Below the pieces are notes generated by a model that saw nothing but the letters and a program-made list of their open reading frames with translations, searched no databases and was not told where the DNA came from. This document shows positions 49,280-58,314 of a stretch of 64,000 bases of DNA, one piece after another. The DNA is taken from NCBI GenBank assembly GCA_031316115.1, contig JALDRC010000001.1, forward strand, positions 310,001-374,000, written 5' to 3'. This DNA comes from Nitrososphaeraceae archaeon (GTDB lineage Archaea; Thermoproteota; Nitrososphaeria; Nitrososphaerales; Nitrososphaeraceae). Both the position numbers and the translations under genes were made by a program. How positions within the stretch are numbered: the first letter of the stretch is position 1; every line of letters starts with the position of its first letter.

Positions 49280-50251
49280 TTGATAACAATTAATTCGTTT
49301 AAGATAATATCCTTTTTATTTTTACTGCCATTTACATTTCATATATTTTTAGCAAATAGCTTTAGTGAAGATGAAAGTAATAGTGAAAAATATATTTATC
49401 TATATCAATTTGGAGAAAAAGGATCGGGCAAAGGTCAGTTTAACGCACCTCACAGTATTGATGTTGATAAGTTTGGCAACGTGTACGTTACAGATACTGG
49501 AAATAATCGGGTTCAAAAGTTCACATCTGATGGAAAATTTATCCTAGAATGGGGTGATATGGGATCAGAAAATGGTCAATTTCTTAAATTACATGATTTG
49601 GCTGTAAATCCATCTGGTGAATATATTTATACATTAGAATTAAAAAATCATCGGGTTCAAAAGTTCACATCTGATGGAAAATTTATCCTAGAATGGACAT
49701 TCGAAGGTACAGGTGGTAAAGGATCTGAAAGGACACCTCATCAAGTGTCTATAGATTCAAAAGGTTACGTTTACCTAACTGATAAAAATGGACATCAAAT
49801 CCTGAAATTTGATGAGAATGGAAAATTTATCAAATCCCTAGGAAAAAAAGGGTCGGGTGATGGGGAGTTTATACGACCGCATGGAATTGTCTTTGATTCA
49901 AAAGACAATATGTATATAACAGACATGAGGAATTCTCGGATACAAGTTTTAGATAAGGATTTCAATCTCACAACCCAATGGGGATCCTACGGAAATAACT
50001 CTGGACAATTTTCACTTACGTTCCCTGGGATTGATTATTTTGAAAAACAAAATTTGGTTTTTGTAATTGACAAATTATCCGCACGAGTACAGGTATTTGA
50101 TAATCAAGGAAAGTTTATAACTGAATTTGGTTCTAAGGGTACAGATAATGGTCAATTTAAACGACCGGAAGATATTGCACTAGATGCCTCGGGACGGATT
50201 TATGTGTCTGATACAGGAAACTCAAGAGTACAAGTATTTGGAAACAAGTGA
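49280..50251 (+). CDS. Exported six-bladed NHL-repeat beta-propeller
   Basis: A 323-residue protein with a signal peptide (FLFLLPFTFHIFLANSFS) and six NHL repeats. Each repeat has the form G(S)GxGQFxxPHxIxVDxxGxVYVTDTxNxRVQKF, for example VTDTGNNRVQKFTSDGKFIL near residues 70-90 and VSDTGNSRVQVFGNK at the C-terminus, which would close the ring. Repeats 1 and 2 share a stretch of over 30 identical bases (around 49,510-49,545 and 49,655-49,690), a recent duplication or conversion. Propellers of this type bind proteins, glycans or metals. There is no catalytic motif. The start is TTG 49,280, the only codon near the signal peptide. Confidence 0.8.
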   Translation: MITINSFKIISFLFLLPFTFHIFLANSFSEDESNSEKYIYLYQFGEKGSGKGQFNAPHSIDVDKFGNVYVTDTGNNRVQKFTSDGKFILEWGDMGSENGQFLKLHDLAVNPSGEYIYTLELKNHRVQKFTSDGKFILEWTFEGTGGKGSERTPHQVSIDSKGYVYLTDKNGHQILKFDENGKFIKSLGKKGSGDGEFIRPHGIVFDSKDNMYITDMRNSRIQVLDKDFNLTTQWGSYGNNSGQFSLTFPGIDYFEKQNLVFVIDKLSARVQVFDNQGKFITEFGSKGTDNGQFKRPEDIALDASGRIYVSDTGNSRVQVFGNK

Positions 50252-50779
50252 TAAAGGATCAAATTCAATTGATCAGATTGTAATTATACAAATATTTTAG
50301 AAAGTCACAATAATAGGGAGAATATACATATCCTATTTTACTAAAAAAATTTTTATAAAATTAAGATTGAGTATTAGGATATGAGTAGGTAAGTACTAAC
50401 TAATCAGTCATATTTAATTGTAAAACTTAAATATTTTCAACTGTTAAAAATGTAATCTAAATAAATTGATTTTTTTTTGGAACGGTTTTCATAAAATGAT
50501 AAAAAATGTTGTGAATAATGTGATTATGATAAGATCTAGAATAAAGTCAACTCTCCTACTAGCAATCTTATATGGTGAAAACTTTAATTTTCGATAAATT
50601 AATATTTAGACCGAAAAAATATTTATGAATTGAACAATTGTTACAACATTAATTATTTTCGATGTTTCATAGTTTCAAGGGAGAGAAATAAAGGGTAAAT
50701 TTTACCTTTTAACAGTTTTTCGTTTGTCATAGAATTAATCTAAGTGAATGGTCTCAAAAAATCTTTAGAAAATTAGATT
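50252..50779. other. Intergenic region downstream of the oxidase operon
   Basis: About 528 bases between convergent genes; the T- and A-rich runs may contain both terminators. No gene seen. Confidence 0.35.
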
Positions 50780-53700
50780 TTAAGGGTAGGGAATTGGTAA
50801 TATAGATAATATATTATTAGGTTGTACGTTTTTGATAGATGGTTTCCCTATAGAATTTGTTGAAGCTTCTGCTGATTTGAGTTCTTTCTGTGTATTCGGA
50901 ACTTGATTATCATTATTCTGTGTTTCTTGACTTAAAGGTCGCTCTGCTTTAAGTTCACTTAAACTATCTTGAGAATTAAATGAGTTTGGTCCTAATACCT
51001 TGATAGGATTTGCGCCTGTATTATCCATAACTTTTCCAAAAGTATTGAAAGCCCCTATAGGATCTCTTTGTTCATCAGTCAACTGTCCAGCCCAGGAGAG
51101 ATCGAGTAGTTGCACCCAGCCAGGATATACATTGGGAATTGCATAGGTTCCTTGTCCACCCATCCCTTTTAATTTGACATTGGAATAAGCCATATTGTCA
51201 TCATTTTCGAATTGTGCATTTCCAGAGTTATCATAAGTTCCGGTCAACAACACAGTTCCCGAAATTATAGCATCCTTTGGATTACCATCGTTATTGGGAT
51301 CGCCGTCAACAACAATAAGTCTATTCGAAAACTTGCTGGTAACGTATGCATAATATCCTCCATCTTTCTTTGCACCAAAGTTTACGCCATGACAACCTGG
51401 ATCACATGGTAAACTTTTTACTACTTCATTAGTATCTGTATCAATAATTGCGATAGTTCCAGTAAGTGTATTCGCTGTAACTACGTATTGACCATTTGGA
51501 CTTACGGAGGTTTGAATAGGAAATGCATGACCTGAAGCAGCAAGATCAATTGTTTTTACTACTCTTCCCAGTTCCATGTCGATTACATTAATAGTATTTG
51601 ACAGAAGATTTGAGACATATGCTCTCTTACCATCCGGCATCATTCCAGTAGATATCGGCATATTTCCGGCATCTACTCTTGATTTGATTTCTCCGTTACC
51701 CGAATGTTGTGTGAAATCAAAAATAGTTGTGTCATCAGTAAATTGATTTGGTGTTATCATCTTGTTCCCATCTGGAGTAATCCAAAGTCCGTGTGGAGAT
51801 GTAGGATTTTGTCCAGCATCTTGAGTAGGGATTATTCGTATCATTTTAAATTTATTTTCATTTTTATCAAATTTAACCTCTGCCACTCCTTGTTCGCCAC
51901 TTAGACTTACATATAATAAATCGTTATCTGGATTAGTCATAACATGTGCAGGGGCATCACCAATTTTCAAATCATCTAACAGATTTCCAGTATCTCGATC
52001 AAAGGCAGTTAATCTATTGTCGAACCATTGAGTTTGATATATTATTTGTTGACTAGAATCACTCCATATATTATGTGGGTTATTCATATTAATCTGAGGT
52101 AATGCTACTTTTCGTTCGACTTGCCAATTTTCTGTGTTGATCATGGTTACAGTACCTGGTTTTGTTTTGGAGTGTGTTTCTTCAAACTGTGTATCTACCC
52201 ATACCTCACCTATTCCTGGATTTCCGGGATGTGTAATTTCCTCAAGTTGTTTATTTGAGCTACCTCCTATTGATTTTAGAAGTGCTTGATCAAGGTAACC
52301 GTTACCAAGATCAGTTTTTATAGGAATATGTGGAAAAGTGAGCTTCCATTCAGGATTATCCTGACTATAATCTAGCCAATTTAAAGGATTATTTGCAATA
52401 AAGAAGATTTTCAATAGTGCAAGAGTCAGTGGATGACTTGAAGGTATTTTTTCTCCTGTACTTAATTCTAATTCATCACCTAAGTCGAGAACATTTTCTG
52501 TTTCTGGATCGTCTGCTATCACCCCACCAAACATGTACGGATGTACTTTACAAGTAAATACATACAATCCTGGTGTTTCTAGTTTTACTATCCCACCTCC
52601 TGAATAGGCAGTTATTTGATCAAAGGGCATGTGTGGGGTCATGTCTGTTTGGGATTGAGGTAAATTTGAAATTTTATTTTCTTTAGTTGTCTCTGGTTTT
52701 TTGTTATCTACTAATTTTTCCATAGGCATATTTTCTGCTTCTGATGGCCACAAAAGGGTTGTAATTGTATGAACGGTGTTTGTATCGTCCATTATAAAAT
52801 GAGCAGTTCCTCCTTTTTCTACCACTCCCAAAGATTCAGTAGCACCTTTCACCAGCTCTCCACCCACATTCTTGAAGAATTTTCCTGGTTCATCGGTAAT
52901 TGAGAATGTTATGAAATTTCCTTGTTTGGTTGGTCCACTGTCTAATGGTGACGCTCCAGGGACACTTTCTGTGTGGCTATCAACTGGTCCTACCTTAAAT
53001 GTTCCCATCATTCCTGCTTCCATATGAGCAAATACATGACAATGATAACTCCAATTACCTACTCCTGCTCGATCACCTGCTTGAATTATAAAGGATGTAC
53101 CTTGGTTGGTAGAAATTAACTTTGTATCTATTATATTGGCTGTTCCCGGATCTACCCACTCATGAGCATGTAAGTGGAATGTGTGCTGATTAGCAGCACC
53201 TAAAACATGAAAACGAACTAACTGATTTAAATCTGCTCCCAAAGTAGGGTTAGTCCATAGGGGTTTCTGAATATGTTTTGAATTTATCTCTTGACCCCAA
53301 AAAGTTGAACCAACCATAAATAAAACATACTGTTTTTCAAGATCTTTTGGATCTACCTCTATAACCTTACCATCTACTTTTGAGGGGATTTTGTTAGATG
53401 AGTCAACTACGATAGCACCAAATAATCCCAAAGTGCTAGAATTTTCTCCGAAATATTCAAAAGACCCTGTTTTTTTTGGTTGGATATTTTGTGTTTTTAT
53501 GTTTCCATTTTCATCAATTGAGGTAAGAATTAGTAAATCATCTGTCTGTATCTCTAGTGTTGGACCTGGTATTGTTGGGAAATTTGGATATCTATAAGTT
53601 AAATCTTGTTCTGAATCATCATCTAAAACTATATGTTTCTTCATTAAGTACCCATATTGACCGTTTTGTAATTTCTTTGCTTCTATTGTAACTTTATGTA

Positions 53701-54052
53701 TACTTCCCTCAACTGCATTTATAGCCTTATTTTCTGCGTCTATTTTTTCAGGATCTATTTTCTTCTGATATGTTTGCTCTGTTTCCGATTTTTTCACAGT
53801 ATAATCTTTCACTTCTAAATTTTTATTGGATAATTTTGATTTAGTCTGCTCTCCCAAATTATCTGGATTTACTTCGTTATAACCCTCAGCATACTTAATA
53901 ATGGGATGCATTCCACTACCATTCGTTTCCTCAATAGTTTTATCTATTAAATCGGATTTATCCACAATTGTTTCCATACCGGTTGTTACCGTAGAAGACA
54001 ACAAAATAATTGTAAAGATTCCGATGATGGTATTATTTTTTAATTGATTCAA
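50780..54052 (-). CDS. Multicopper oxidase subunit fused to a blue-copper domain and a beta-propeller
   Basis: A 1,090-residue exported protein. The signal peptide (IIGIFTIILLSSTVTTG) is followed by a relic of cupredoxin domain 1 (about 155-218: PTIPGPTLEIQTDDLLIL, then TLGLFGAIVVDS) that lacks both HxH pairs. Domain 2 (about 240-355) is complete: His290, His293, His295 (QHTFHLHAH) and His337-Cys338-His339, His343, Met348 (HCHVFAHMEAGM), the latter giving a type 1 copper. A plastocyanin-like domain follows, with His428, Cys501, His504 and Met507 (CKVHPYM). From about 600 to 930 there is a YVTN-type propeller with a His at the beginning of most blades (608, 660, 703, 753, 842, 888). The C-terminal tail is polar. 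It starts at TTG 54,052, two bases after its operon partner, with GGAGGTG upstream. The enzyme substrate is unknown. Confidence 0.85.
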   Translation of the reverse strand: MNQLKNNTIIGIFTIILLSSTVTTGMETIVDKSDLIDKTIEETNGSGMHPIIKYAEGYNEVNPDNLGEQTKSKLSNKNLEVKDYTVKKSETEQTYQKKIDPEKIDAENKAINAVEGSIHKVTIEAKKLQNGQYGYLMKKHIVLDDDSEQDLTYRYPNFPTIPGPTLEIQTDDLLILTSIDENGNIKTQNIQPKKTGSFEYFGENSSTLGLFGAIVVDSSNKIPSKVDGKVIEVDPKDLEKQYVLFMVGSTFWGQEINSKHIQKPLWTNPTLGADLNQLVRFHVLGAANQHTFHLHAHEWVDPGTANIIDTKLISTNQGTSFIIQAGDRAGVGNWSYHCHVFAHMEAGMMGTFKVGPVDSHTESVPGASPLDSGPTKQGNFITFSITDEPGKFFKNVGGELVKGATESLGVVEKGGTAHFIMDDTNTVHTITTLLWPSEAENMPMEKLVDNKKPETTKENKISNLPQSQTDMTPHMPFDQITAYSGGGIVKLETPGLYVFTCKVHPYMFGGVIADDPETENVLDLGDELELSTGEKIPSSHPLTLALLKIFFIANNPLNWLDYSQDNPEWKLTFPHIPIKTDLGNGYLDQALLKSIGGSSNKQLEEITHPGNPGIGEVWVDTQFEETHSKTKPGTVTMINTENWQVERKVALPQINMNNPHNIWSDSSQQIIYQTQWFDNRLTAFDRDTGNLLDDLKIGDAPAHVMTNPDNDLLYVSLSGEQGVAEVKFDKNENKFKMIRIIPTQDAGQNPTSPHGLWITPDGNKMITPNQFTDDTTIFDFTQHSGNGEIKSRVDAGNMPISTGMMPDGKRAYVSNLLSNTINVIDMELGRVVKTIDLAASGHAFPIQTSVSPNGQYVVTANTLTGTIAIIDTDTNEVVKSLPCDPGCHGVNFGAKKDGGYYAYVTSKFSNRLIVVDGDPNNDGNPKDAIISGTVLLTGTYDNSGNAQFENDDNMAYSNVKLKGMGGQGTYAIPNVYPGWVQLLDLSWAGQLTDEQRDPIGAFNTFGKVMDNTGANPIKVLGPNSFNSQDSLSELKAERPLSQETQNNDNQVPNTQKELKSAEASTNSIGKPSIKNVQPNNILSILPIPYP

Positions 54053-54054
54053 TT

Positions 54055-55137
54055 TCAGTTGAACACCTCCAATGGAGATTGACCTTGGATACTTTGTCCA
54101 TTAGAATCGACCACAAAAGATCCTTTCAATCCTGATAATTCGTGCGAGGTTATTGTATCTCTATATTCGGCAATGCCATTTTTTGCTTTAATAGTAAATA
54201 CATGATTTTCGAGTGGACCGAATTTTTTCTGCTTTATTATCTGAGTAGTACCTGGATCAAGCCAGTCGTATCCGGTCAATTCAAAGATATGAAAATCTGT
54301 ACCCATTCCATATAAGTGAAAACGGATTAGGTCACCATCTCTAGCACCTATGGTAGGATTTTCCCATAAAGCCTTATGTTCGGCAAAATTCCTGTAATCA
54401 ATTTCGTCACACCAAAATGCGTCATCTGTAACATAGCATAAAATGTCCTTGCTGATATCTGCAATGTTCACTATTGTTGGTTTCCCGTCAACTAGAGCTA
54501 CAGTTTTTCCTGTATGACTATCTATTACCAGATTACCAAATAAGCCTAATGTTTCTGCCCCATTCATATTCATTCCTGTGGGATTTAATCCCAGTGTATG
54601 ATCATGGTACGGCCATGTTCCAGCAGTTGCCGGACCAGCTGAATAATGATATGTTATAGATTGTCCTGGAAATACACCTTCGTTTCGCAATCCATTAACA
54701 ACTTTTAAAGTTCCGTCACTCGCTAGTGGATAGTCTATTCCGTGAACATGTATCCCAACCATTCCTGGAACGCCAGTCTCTTCTGGATTAGTTAACGTAA
54801 GTTCTACAGAATCACCCTCTTCAATCATCAATGTAGGTCCAGGAATTGTTGGTCCGTTGGAATATCTATCGGTGATATCATTCAAGAGTAGATTTGTTTC
54901 GGGATCGTAAATCTTGTGACTATCAAGTTGATAGGCATATAGATCACCACCTGGTTTTTCAATGGCGTGGACTGATAAATCGATTTTATGGAGTACTGGA
55001 TAAGGATATTCTGTATTTCCATTAAATTCTTCTTGTGAAAAAGCTGTTGTAATGGCAGAAGTGAAATTCCCCAATCCTAATAAAAGAGACAAAATAGTAG
55101 ATAATAAAATAGAAATCGACAGGTAATACTTCATCAT
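54055..55137 (-). CDS. Two-domain multicopper oxidase subunit that keeps only domain 1 ligands
   Basis: A 360-residue exported protein (signal: LSISILLSTILSLLLGLGNF). Cupredoxin domain 1 (about 48-207) has both His pairs for a trinuclear copper site: His130/His132 (IHVHGID) and His178/His180 (TWPYHDHTLG). Domain 2 (about 215-345) aligns well with domain 2 of the downstream protein but has lost its ligands: Glu286 and Thr288 for the HLH pair, and Arg326-Asp327-Thr328 in place of His-Cys-His, with Leu337 for Met; only His283 and His332 remain. Alone it can hold neither a type 1 copper nor a full trinuclear site. It starts at ATG 55,137, 26 bases after a TATA box, and is first in the operon. Homology to nitrite reductase NirK is less likely, because the HxH pairs are of oxidase type. 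Confidence 0.85.
   Translation of the reverse strand: MMKYYLSISILLSTILSLLLGLGNFTSAITTAFSQEEFNGNTEYPYPVLHKIDLSVHAIEKPGGDLYAYQLDSHKIYDPETNLLLNDITDRYSNGPTIPGPTLMIEEGDSVELTLTNPEETGVPGMVGIHVHGIDYPLASDGTLKVVNGLRNEGVFPGQSITYHYSAGPATAGTWPYHDHTLGLNPTGMNMNGAETLGLFGNLVIDSHTGKTVALVDGKPTIVNIADISKDILCYVTDDAFWCDEIDYRNFAEHKALWENPTIGARDGDLIRFHLYGMGTDFHIFELTGYDWLDPGTTQIIKQKKFGPLENHVFTIKAKNGIAEYRDTITSHELSGLKGSFVVDSNGQSIQGQSPLEVFN
54064..54070 (-). promoter_or_regulatory. Ribosome binding site within the end of the upstream oxidase gene
   Basis: GGAGGTG lies 11 bases before TTG 54,052 and inside the last codons of the preceding gene (Glu-Val-Phe-Asn-stop). It supports the TTG start and suggests coupled translation of the two subunits. 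Confidence 0.55.
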
Positions 55138-55157
55138 AGGAAAACCTCAAAAAATGC

Positions 55158-55166
55158 ATATATAAT
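55158..55166 (-). promoter_or_regulatory. TATA box of the oxidase operon
   Basis: Read on the minus strand, ATTATATATGC is centred about 26 bases before ATG 55,137, which fits a transcript that starts at or near the start codon. Confidence 0.45.
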
Positions 55167-55413
55167 GATGGATTAATAGTTCGATAGAGAAATAACCTAA
55201 AATTTCAATAATAAAATTTATACTCTGATTACAATCTAAAATTTAGATTGAAAAAATTTGTAAATCTATTCATTAGGATTAATCCAAAGTTTGAATTTAG
55301 AAAACTTTCAAAATTAGAATAACCATTTAATATAAATTGCTTCTATCACAAACATGTAATTATAAAGCCAGTGAAATTCTTAATAATATCTTTATAAAAG
55401 TATAGATTCTAAA

Positions 55414-55902
55414 ATGACATTACCTTCGTCTTATTGGATAAAAAAATTACAACTCATTAAACATCCAGAAGGAGGCTATTATAGAGAAACCTACAAATCT
55501 TCAATAATGACAGATAAATTAGAAAAAAGATCGATTGGAACAAGTATATATTACTTATTGCATTTTGATGATTTTTCCGCTTTTCACAAAATAGATTCTG
55601 ACGAAATTTGGCATTTTTATTATGGAAGCAGTCTAACTTTATTTATTATTGACAGCACAGATGGACAATTATCTAGTATTGTATTGGGAAATAATATAGA
55701 GAAGAAAGAAAACTTAGAGGTAATAATAAATAGGAACTTTTGGTTTGCTGCGCAAGTTAATGAGAAATATTCTTATTCTCTTATAGGTTGTACAGCAATT
55801 CCAGGTTTTGAATTTAAATATTTCGAATTAGGTAAAAGAGATAAATTAATAGATTTATATCCCCAAAATCAAGAAATAATAGAACAGTTTACCAGAACTT
55901 AA
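55414..55902 (+). CDS. Cupin-fold protein, DUF985 family
   Basis: A 162-residue cupin. KHPEGGYYRETYKS near the start is the DUF985 signature; SIYYLLHFDDFSAFHKIDSD followed by EIWHFYYG gives the first cupin motif with candidate metal His and Glu. The second motif has FWFAAQVN and SLIGCTAIPGFEFKYFELG. Members are thought to be sugar epimerase-like or metal-binding cupins; no reaction is established. It begins at ATG 55,414, divergent from the oxidase operon with 276 bases between them. Confidence 0.85.
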   Translation: MTLPSSYWIKKLQLIKHPEGGYYRETYKSSIMTDKLEKRSIGTSIYYLLHFDDFSAFHKIDSDEIWHFYYGSSLTLFIIDSTDGQLSSIVLGNNIEKKENLEVIINRNFWFAAQVNEKYSYSLIGCTAIPGFEFKYFELGKRDKLIDLYPQNQEIIEQFTRT

Positions 55903-56075
55903 TTTGTTATTGTTTGACTCATAACTATTTAATTAAAATATTGTTTTTGAACAATTTTTAAATCTATTTAAAAAGAATTAAATGATTTCGTAATCTAAAA
56001 AATATATAAATATTTGTTTATTGTAAAACTTAGCAAATCCATAATATTAATTATTATTTTAGTATTAAAAACATT

Positions 56076-57662
56076 CTAGGGAGAGGAAGATAGGGATTCA
56101 AAGTTTGAAAAATTAATATTTCTTTCTTTATTTTTATTGGCTTCAGATTTCGGACCTAGCTGTTTTACTAGAGGAAATTCATCTAACTGAAAAGGAATAT
56201 TCTCGTAGTCTGAAGAACTTAATGAGAAGTTCTGATCTACGTTTGATTCAAAGTCGTTTAAAAATGCAAATTTTGTATTGTTGTTATTTTTTCCGTCAAA
56301 CTGCTCTATTTGGAATGAGTTTCCTTCTTTAGAGCCCAAGTCCTGGGTTGATATCAAATCTGGCGATACGAAGAAGGGTGTGGAAAATGTACTATTATGT
56401 GATCCTGATTTAGTTATAATAATTTTTAAATTATATTCACCTATTGGAAATAAATTTGAAATTTTTAATGGGAAATTGTATGTCCCATTGGTATCTGTTA
56501 TTCCACTAAAAGTTGACATATAGTTTGGTTTTGCCGTATTAGAGATTTCACCATATATTATTGCTGCAGTTACTGGAACAGAATTATTAAGCACTAAAAG
56601 TTCGGAAGAATAGTTATTATTTTGTATAATCGGTTCAGGGAAAGTTACAAGGACATTAAGATCAGAAAAGGAGGTAGAATTAATTTGAGTGTTCTGATTG
56701 GATTTTTTCCCTATTAATTCTAACTCTGCTAATGTATTAATAGATTTATTATTATTTTCGGACAAGTGAACTTTAGTATGGTTATCTTCTATCATATGGA
56801 TTTCAGAATCATTTTTCTGATGGGTTACTCCACTATTGGTATTCGGTGAAAATCTATCCCCAGTTTCAATTGTGGAATTCTTTGAATTTGGAAAGGAGTT
56901 CGTTATTTCTGTGTCCTTGGCACTATGAGTTTTAGGACTTCGTAATTCAACAGATTGATTTTCCAAATTACTAGTTGAATTTTCTAAATTTGTTTGTACT
57001 TTTTTATTTTTAAAATTTGTTAAAAAACCTGGGATAATCTTTTGTGATGGTTCATCTCCAAAAATACTAGTTGAATTCTCTAAATTTGTTTGTACTTTTT
57101 TATTTTTAAAATTTGTTAGAAATCCAGGAGTAAGGATTTGAGAAGGCTCTTCAATTGGTGTGGCATTGTTATTTTGCTGATTTAAACTACTGATACCCGA
57201 CTGACGAACTCCTATTAAGTTTACCGAATACCATTTTGTACCTGCGGGACCAGGAATATCAGTACATGTTATTTTTGATGTTAAATCATTATTACCTTCA
57301 GCTATTGTGTAGTAATTTGAATCATATGTAAAAAACCATTCTGAAAAATCATCTATTCCTCCTGGGCCGGCCGGTCTGACTTGTTGGAAAGGTTTTTTGT
57401 CATTCCAATCAACGTATACAATACAATTCCTCTCTGGATCATCGTTAGAAATTCCAGATATGGTTAATTGACCTATAGAAACTCTTTGGCCTTCTGAATG
57501 GGAAGTGATTTTGACTGATGGAGATTGATTTAATAAATGGTTATCAGGAATTGGCTGAGATGAAATGTAATTTATTTCGTTAATTGATAGAAGAAATAAA
57601 ATTAAGGATGTTATTGGAATCAAAATTAAATAAAAATTCATACTTTCTCTTTTACGTATCAC
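56076..57662 (-). CDS. Exported Asn/Ser-rich surface protein with an internal repeat
   Basis: A 528-residue protein. The signal or anchor is YLILIPITSLILFLLSINEI (about 11-30). An Ig-like domain spans about 48-152 (VKITSHSEGQRVSIGQLTIS, with two Cys at 80 and 133). A low-complexity linker includes a tandem repeat with a period of 32 residues (172-199 and 204-231, PGFLTNFKNKKVQTNLENST in both). Another beta domain lies around 330-435 (NVLVTFPEPIIQNNNYSSEL, then YNLKIIITKSGSHNSTFSTP). Many N-x-S/T sites make it a likely glycoprotein of the cell surface. It starts at ATG 57,662. Function is structural or adhesive by inference. Confidence 0.65.
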   Translation of the reverse strand: MIRKRESMNFYLILIPITSLILFLLSINEINYISSQPIPDNHLLNQSPSVKITSHSEGQRVSIGQLTISGISNDDPERNCIVYVDWNDKKPFQQVRPAGPGGIDDFSEWFFTYDSNYYTIAEGNNDLTSKITCTDIPGPAGTKWYSVNLIGVRQSGISSLNQQNNNATPIEEPSQILTPGFLTNFKNKKVQTNLENSTSIFGDEPSQKIIPGFLTNFKNKKVQTNLENSTSNLENQSVELRSPKTHSAKDTEITNSFPNSKNSTIETGDRFSPNTNSGVTHQKNDSEIHMIEDNHTKVHLSENNNKSINTLAELELIGKKSNQNTQINSTSFSDLNVLVTFPEPIIQNNNYSSELLVLNNSVPVTAAIIYGEISNTAKPNYMSTFSGITDTNGTYNFPLKISNLFPIGEYNLKIIITKSGSHNSTFSTPFFVSPDLISTQDLGSKEGNSFQIEQFDGKNNNNTKFAFLNDFESNVDQNFSLSSSDYENIPFQLDEFPLVKQLGPKSEANKNKERNINFSNFESLSSSP

Positions 57663-57836
57663 TATATTTAAATTGATGAATTTTCTTTTAGAACTTTTTA
57701 CTATTTGTTGGATAATATAATTGAATGTATTATTAATTAATCGTAAAAAATTTTGTTAAAGTTATAAGAAAAAGAAATTATTTAAAAAAATTATATAAAA
57801 CATTATAAAGATAGTATAATGTTTTATGGTTTAAAT

Positions 57837-57974
57837 TTATTTTCCAATCTTAAACATCTTTGTACCACAAACTCCACATATTCCTTGAGTAGCTGGCCTA
57901 CCATTTTTCATAGTTACCTTCTTTTCGTCTTGCATTTCTCTCTTTGATTTACATTTAACGCAATATCCTTCCAT
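57837..57974 (-). CDS. Small zinc-ribbon protein, DUF5679-like
   Basis: A 45-residue protein from ATG 57,974 to TAA 57,837. It has CVKCKSKREM and CGVCGTKMFKIGK, two CxxC pairs, with the central MKNGRPATQG stretch typical of this family. The same protein type occurs widely in archaea and actinobacteria. Its role is unknown. Confidence 0.75.
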   Translation of the reverse strand: MEGYCVKCKSKREMQDEKKVTMKNGRPATQGICGVCGTKMFKIGK

Positions 57975-58104
57975 GCTCTATTGTGTAAATAGACCACAAT
58001 AAAAATTTTGACATAAGATTGGCAATATTTATTACTAAAAGTGAGGCAGTCAATCGTAAAGGCAACCTATACACCGGTTTTAATGACTAGTAGAATTATT
58101 ATCA

Positions 58105-58314
58105 TTAATACGCATGAATCTCTTTTTTATGCTGGCGAAGTTTCTTAAAAGTTGAAAATCTATTCCCACATTTATCGCATCTCCAATGATTTGCTCTAGC
58201 TTCTTCATATCTAGTATATTTTTCAGAGTTTACTTCGAACATACCGGTTTTAAGATCATAATTGATGGGTTTATAATTTAGACGGAATTTTAATTTAGAG
58301 GGAGGAGTTGTCAA
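58105..58314 (-). CDS. C2H2 zinc-finger protein, 69 residues
   Basis: The C-terminus is a single canonical C2H2 finger: WRCDKCGNRFSTFKKLRQHK followed by a second His (KEIHAY). The N-terminal 40 residues are beta-like and unrecognised (FRLNYKPINYDLKTGMFEVN). It begins at ATG 58,314. It is the second C2H2 gene in the window (the other lies at 23,296-23,583). Confidence 0.7.
   Translation of the reverse strand: MTTPPSKLKFRLNYKPINYDLKTGMFEVNSEKYTRYEEARANHWRCDKCGNRFSTFKKLRQHKKEIHAY

Noticed and set aside
54055-55137. Copper nitrite reductase NirK as the identity of the first oxidase subunit
   Set aside because: NirK needs a type 1 copper in domain 1 with Cys, His and Met; this protein has no such Cys in domain 1 and shows two oxidase-type HxH pairs.
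58020-58090. A tRNA-like stretch (GCAGTCAATCGTAAAGGCAA)
   Set aside because: No acceptor stem, T arm or anticodon arm could be formed around it.
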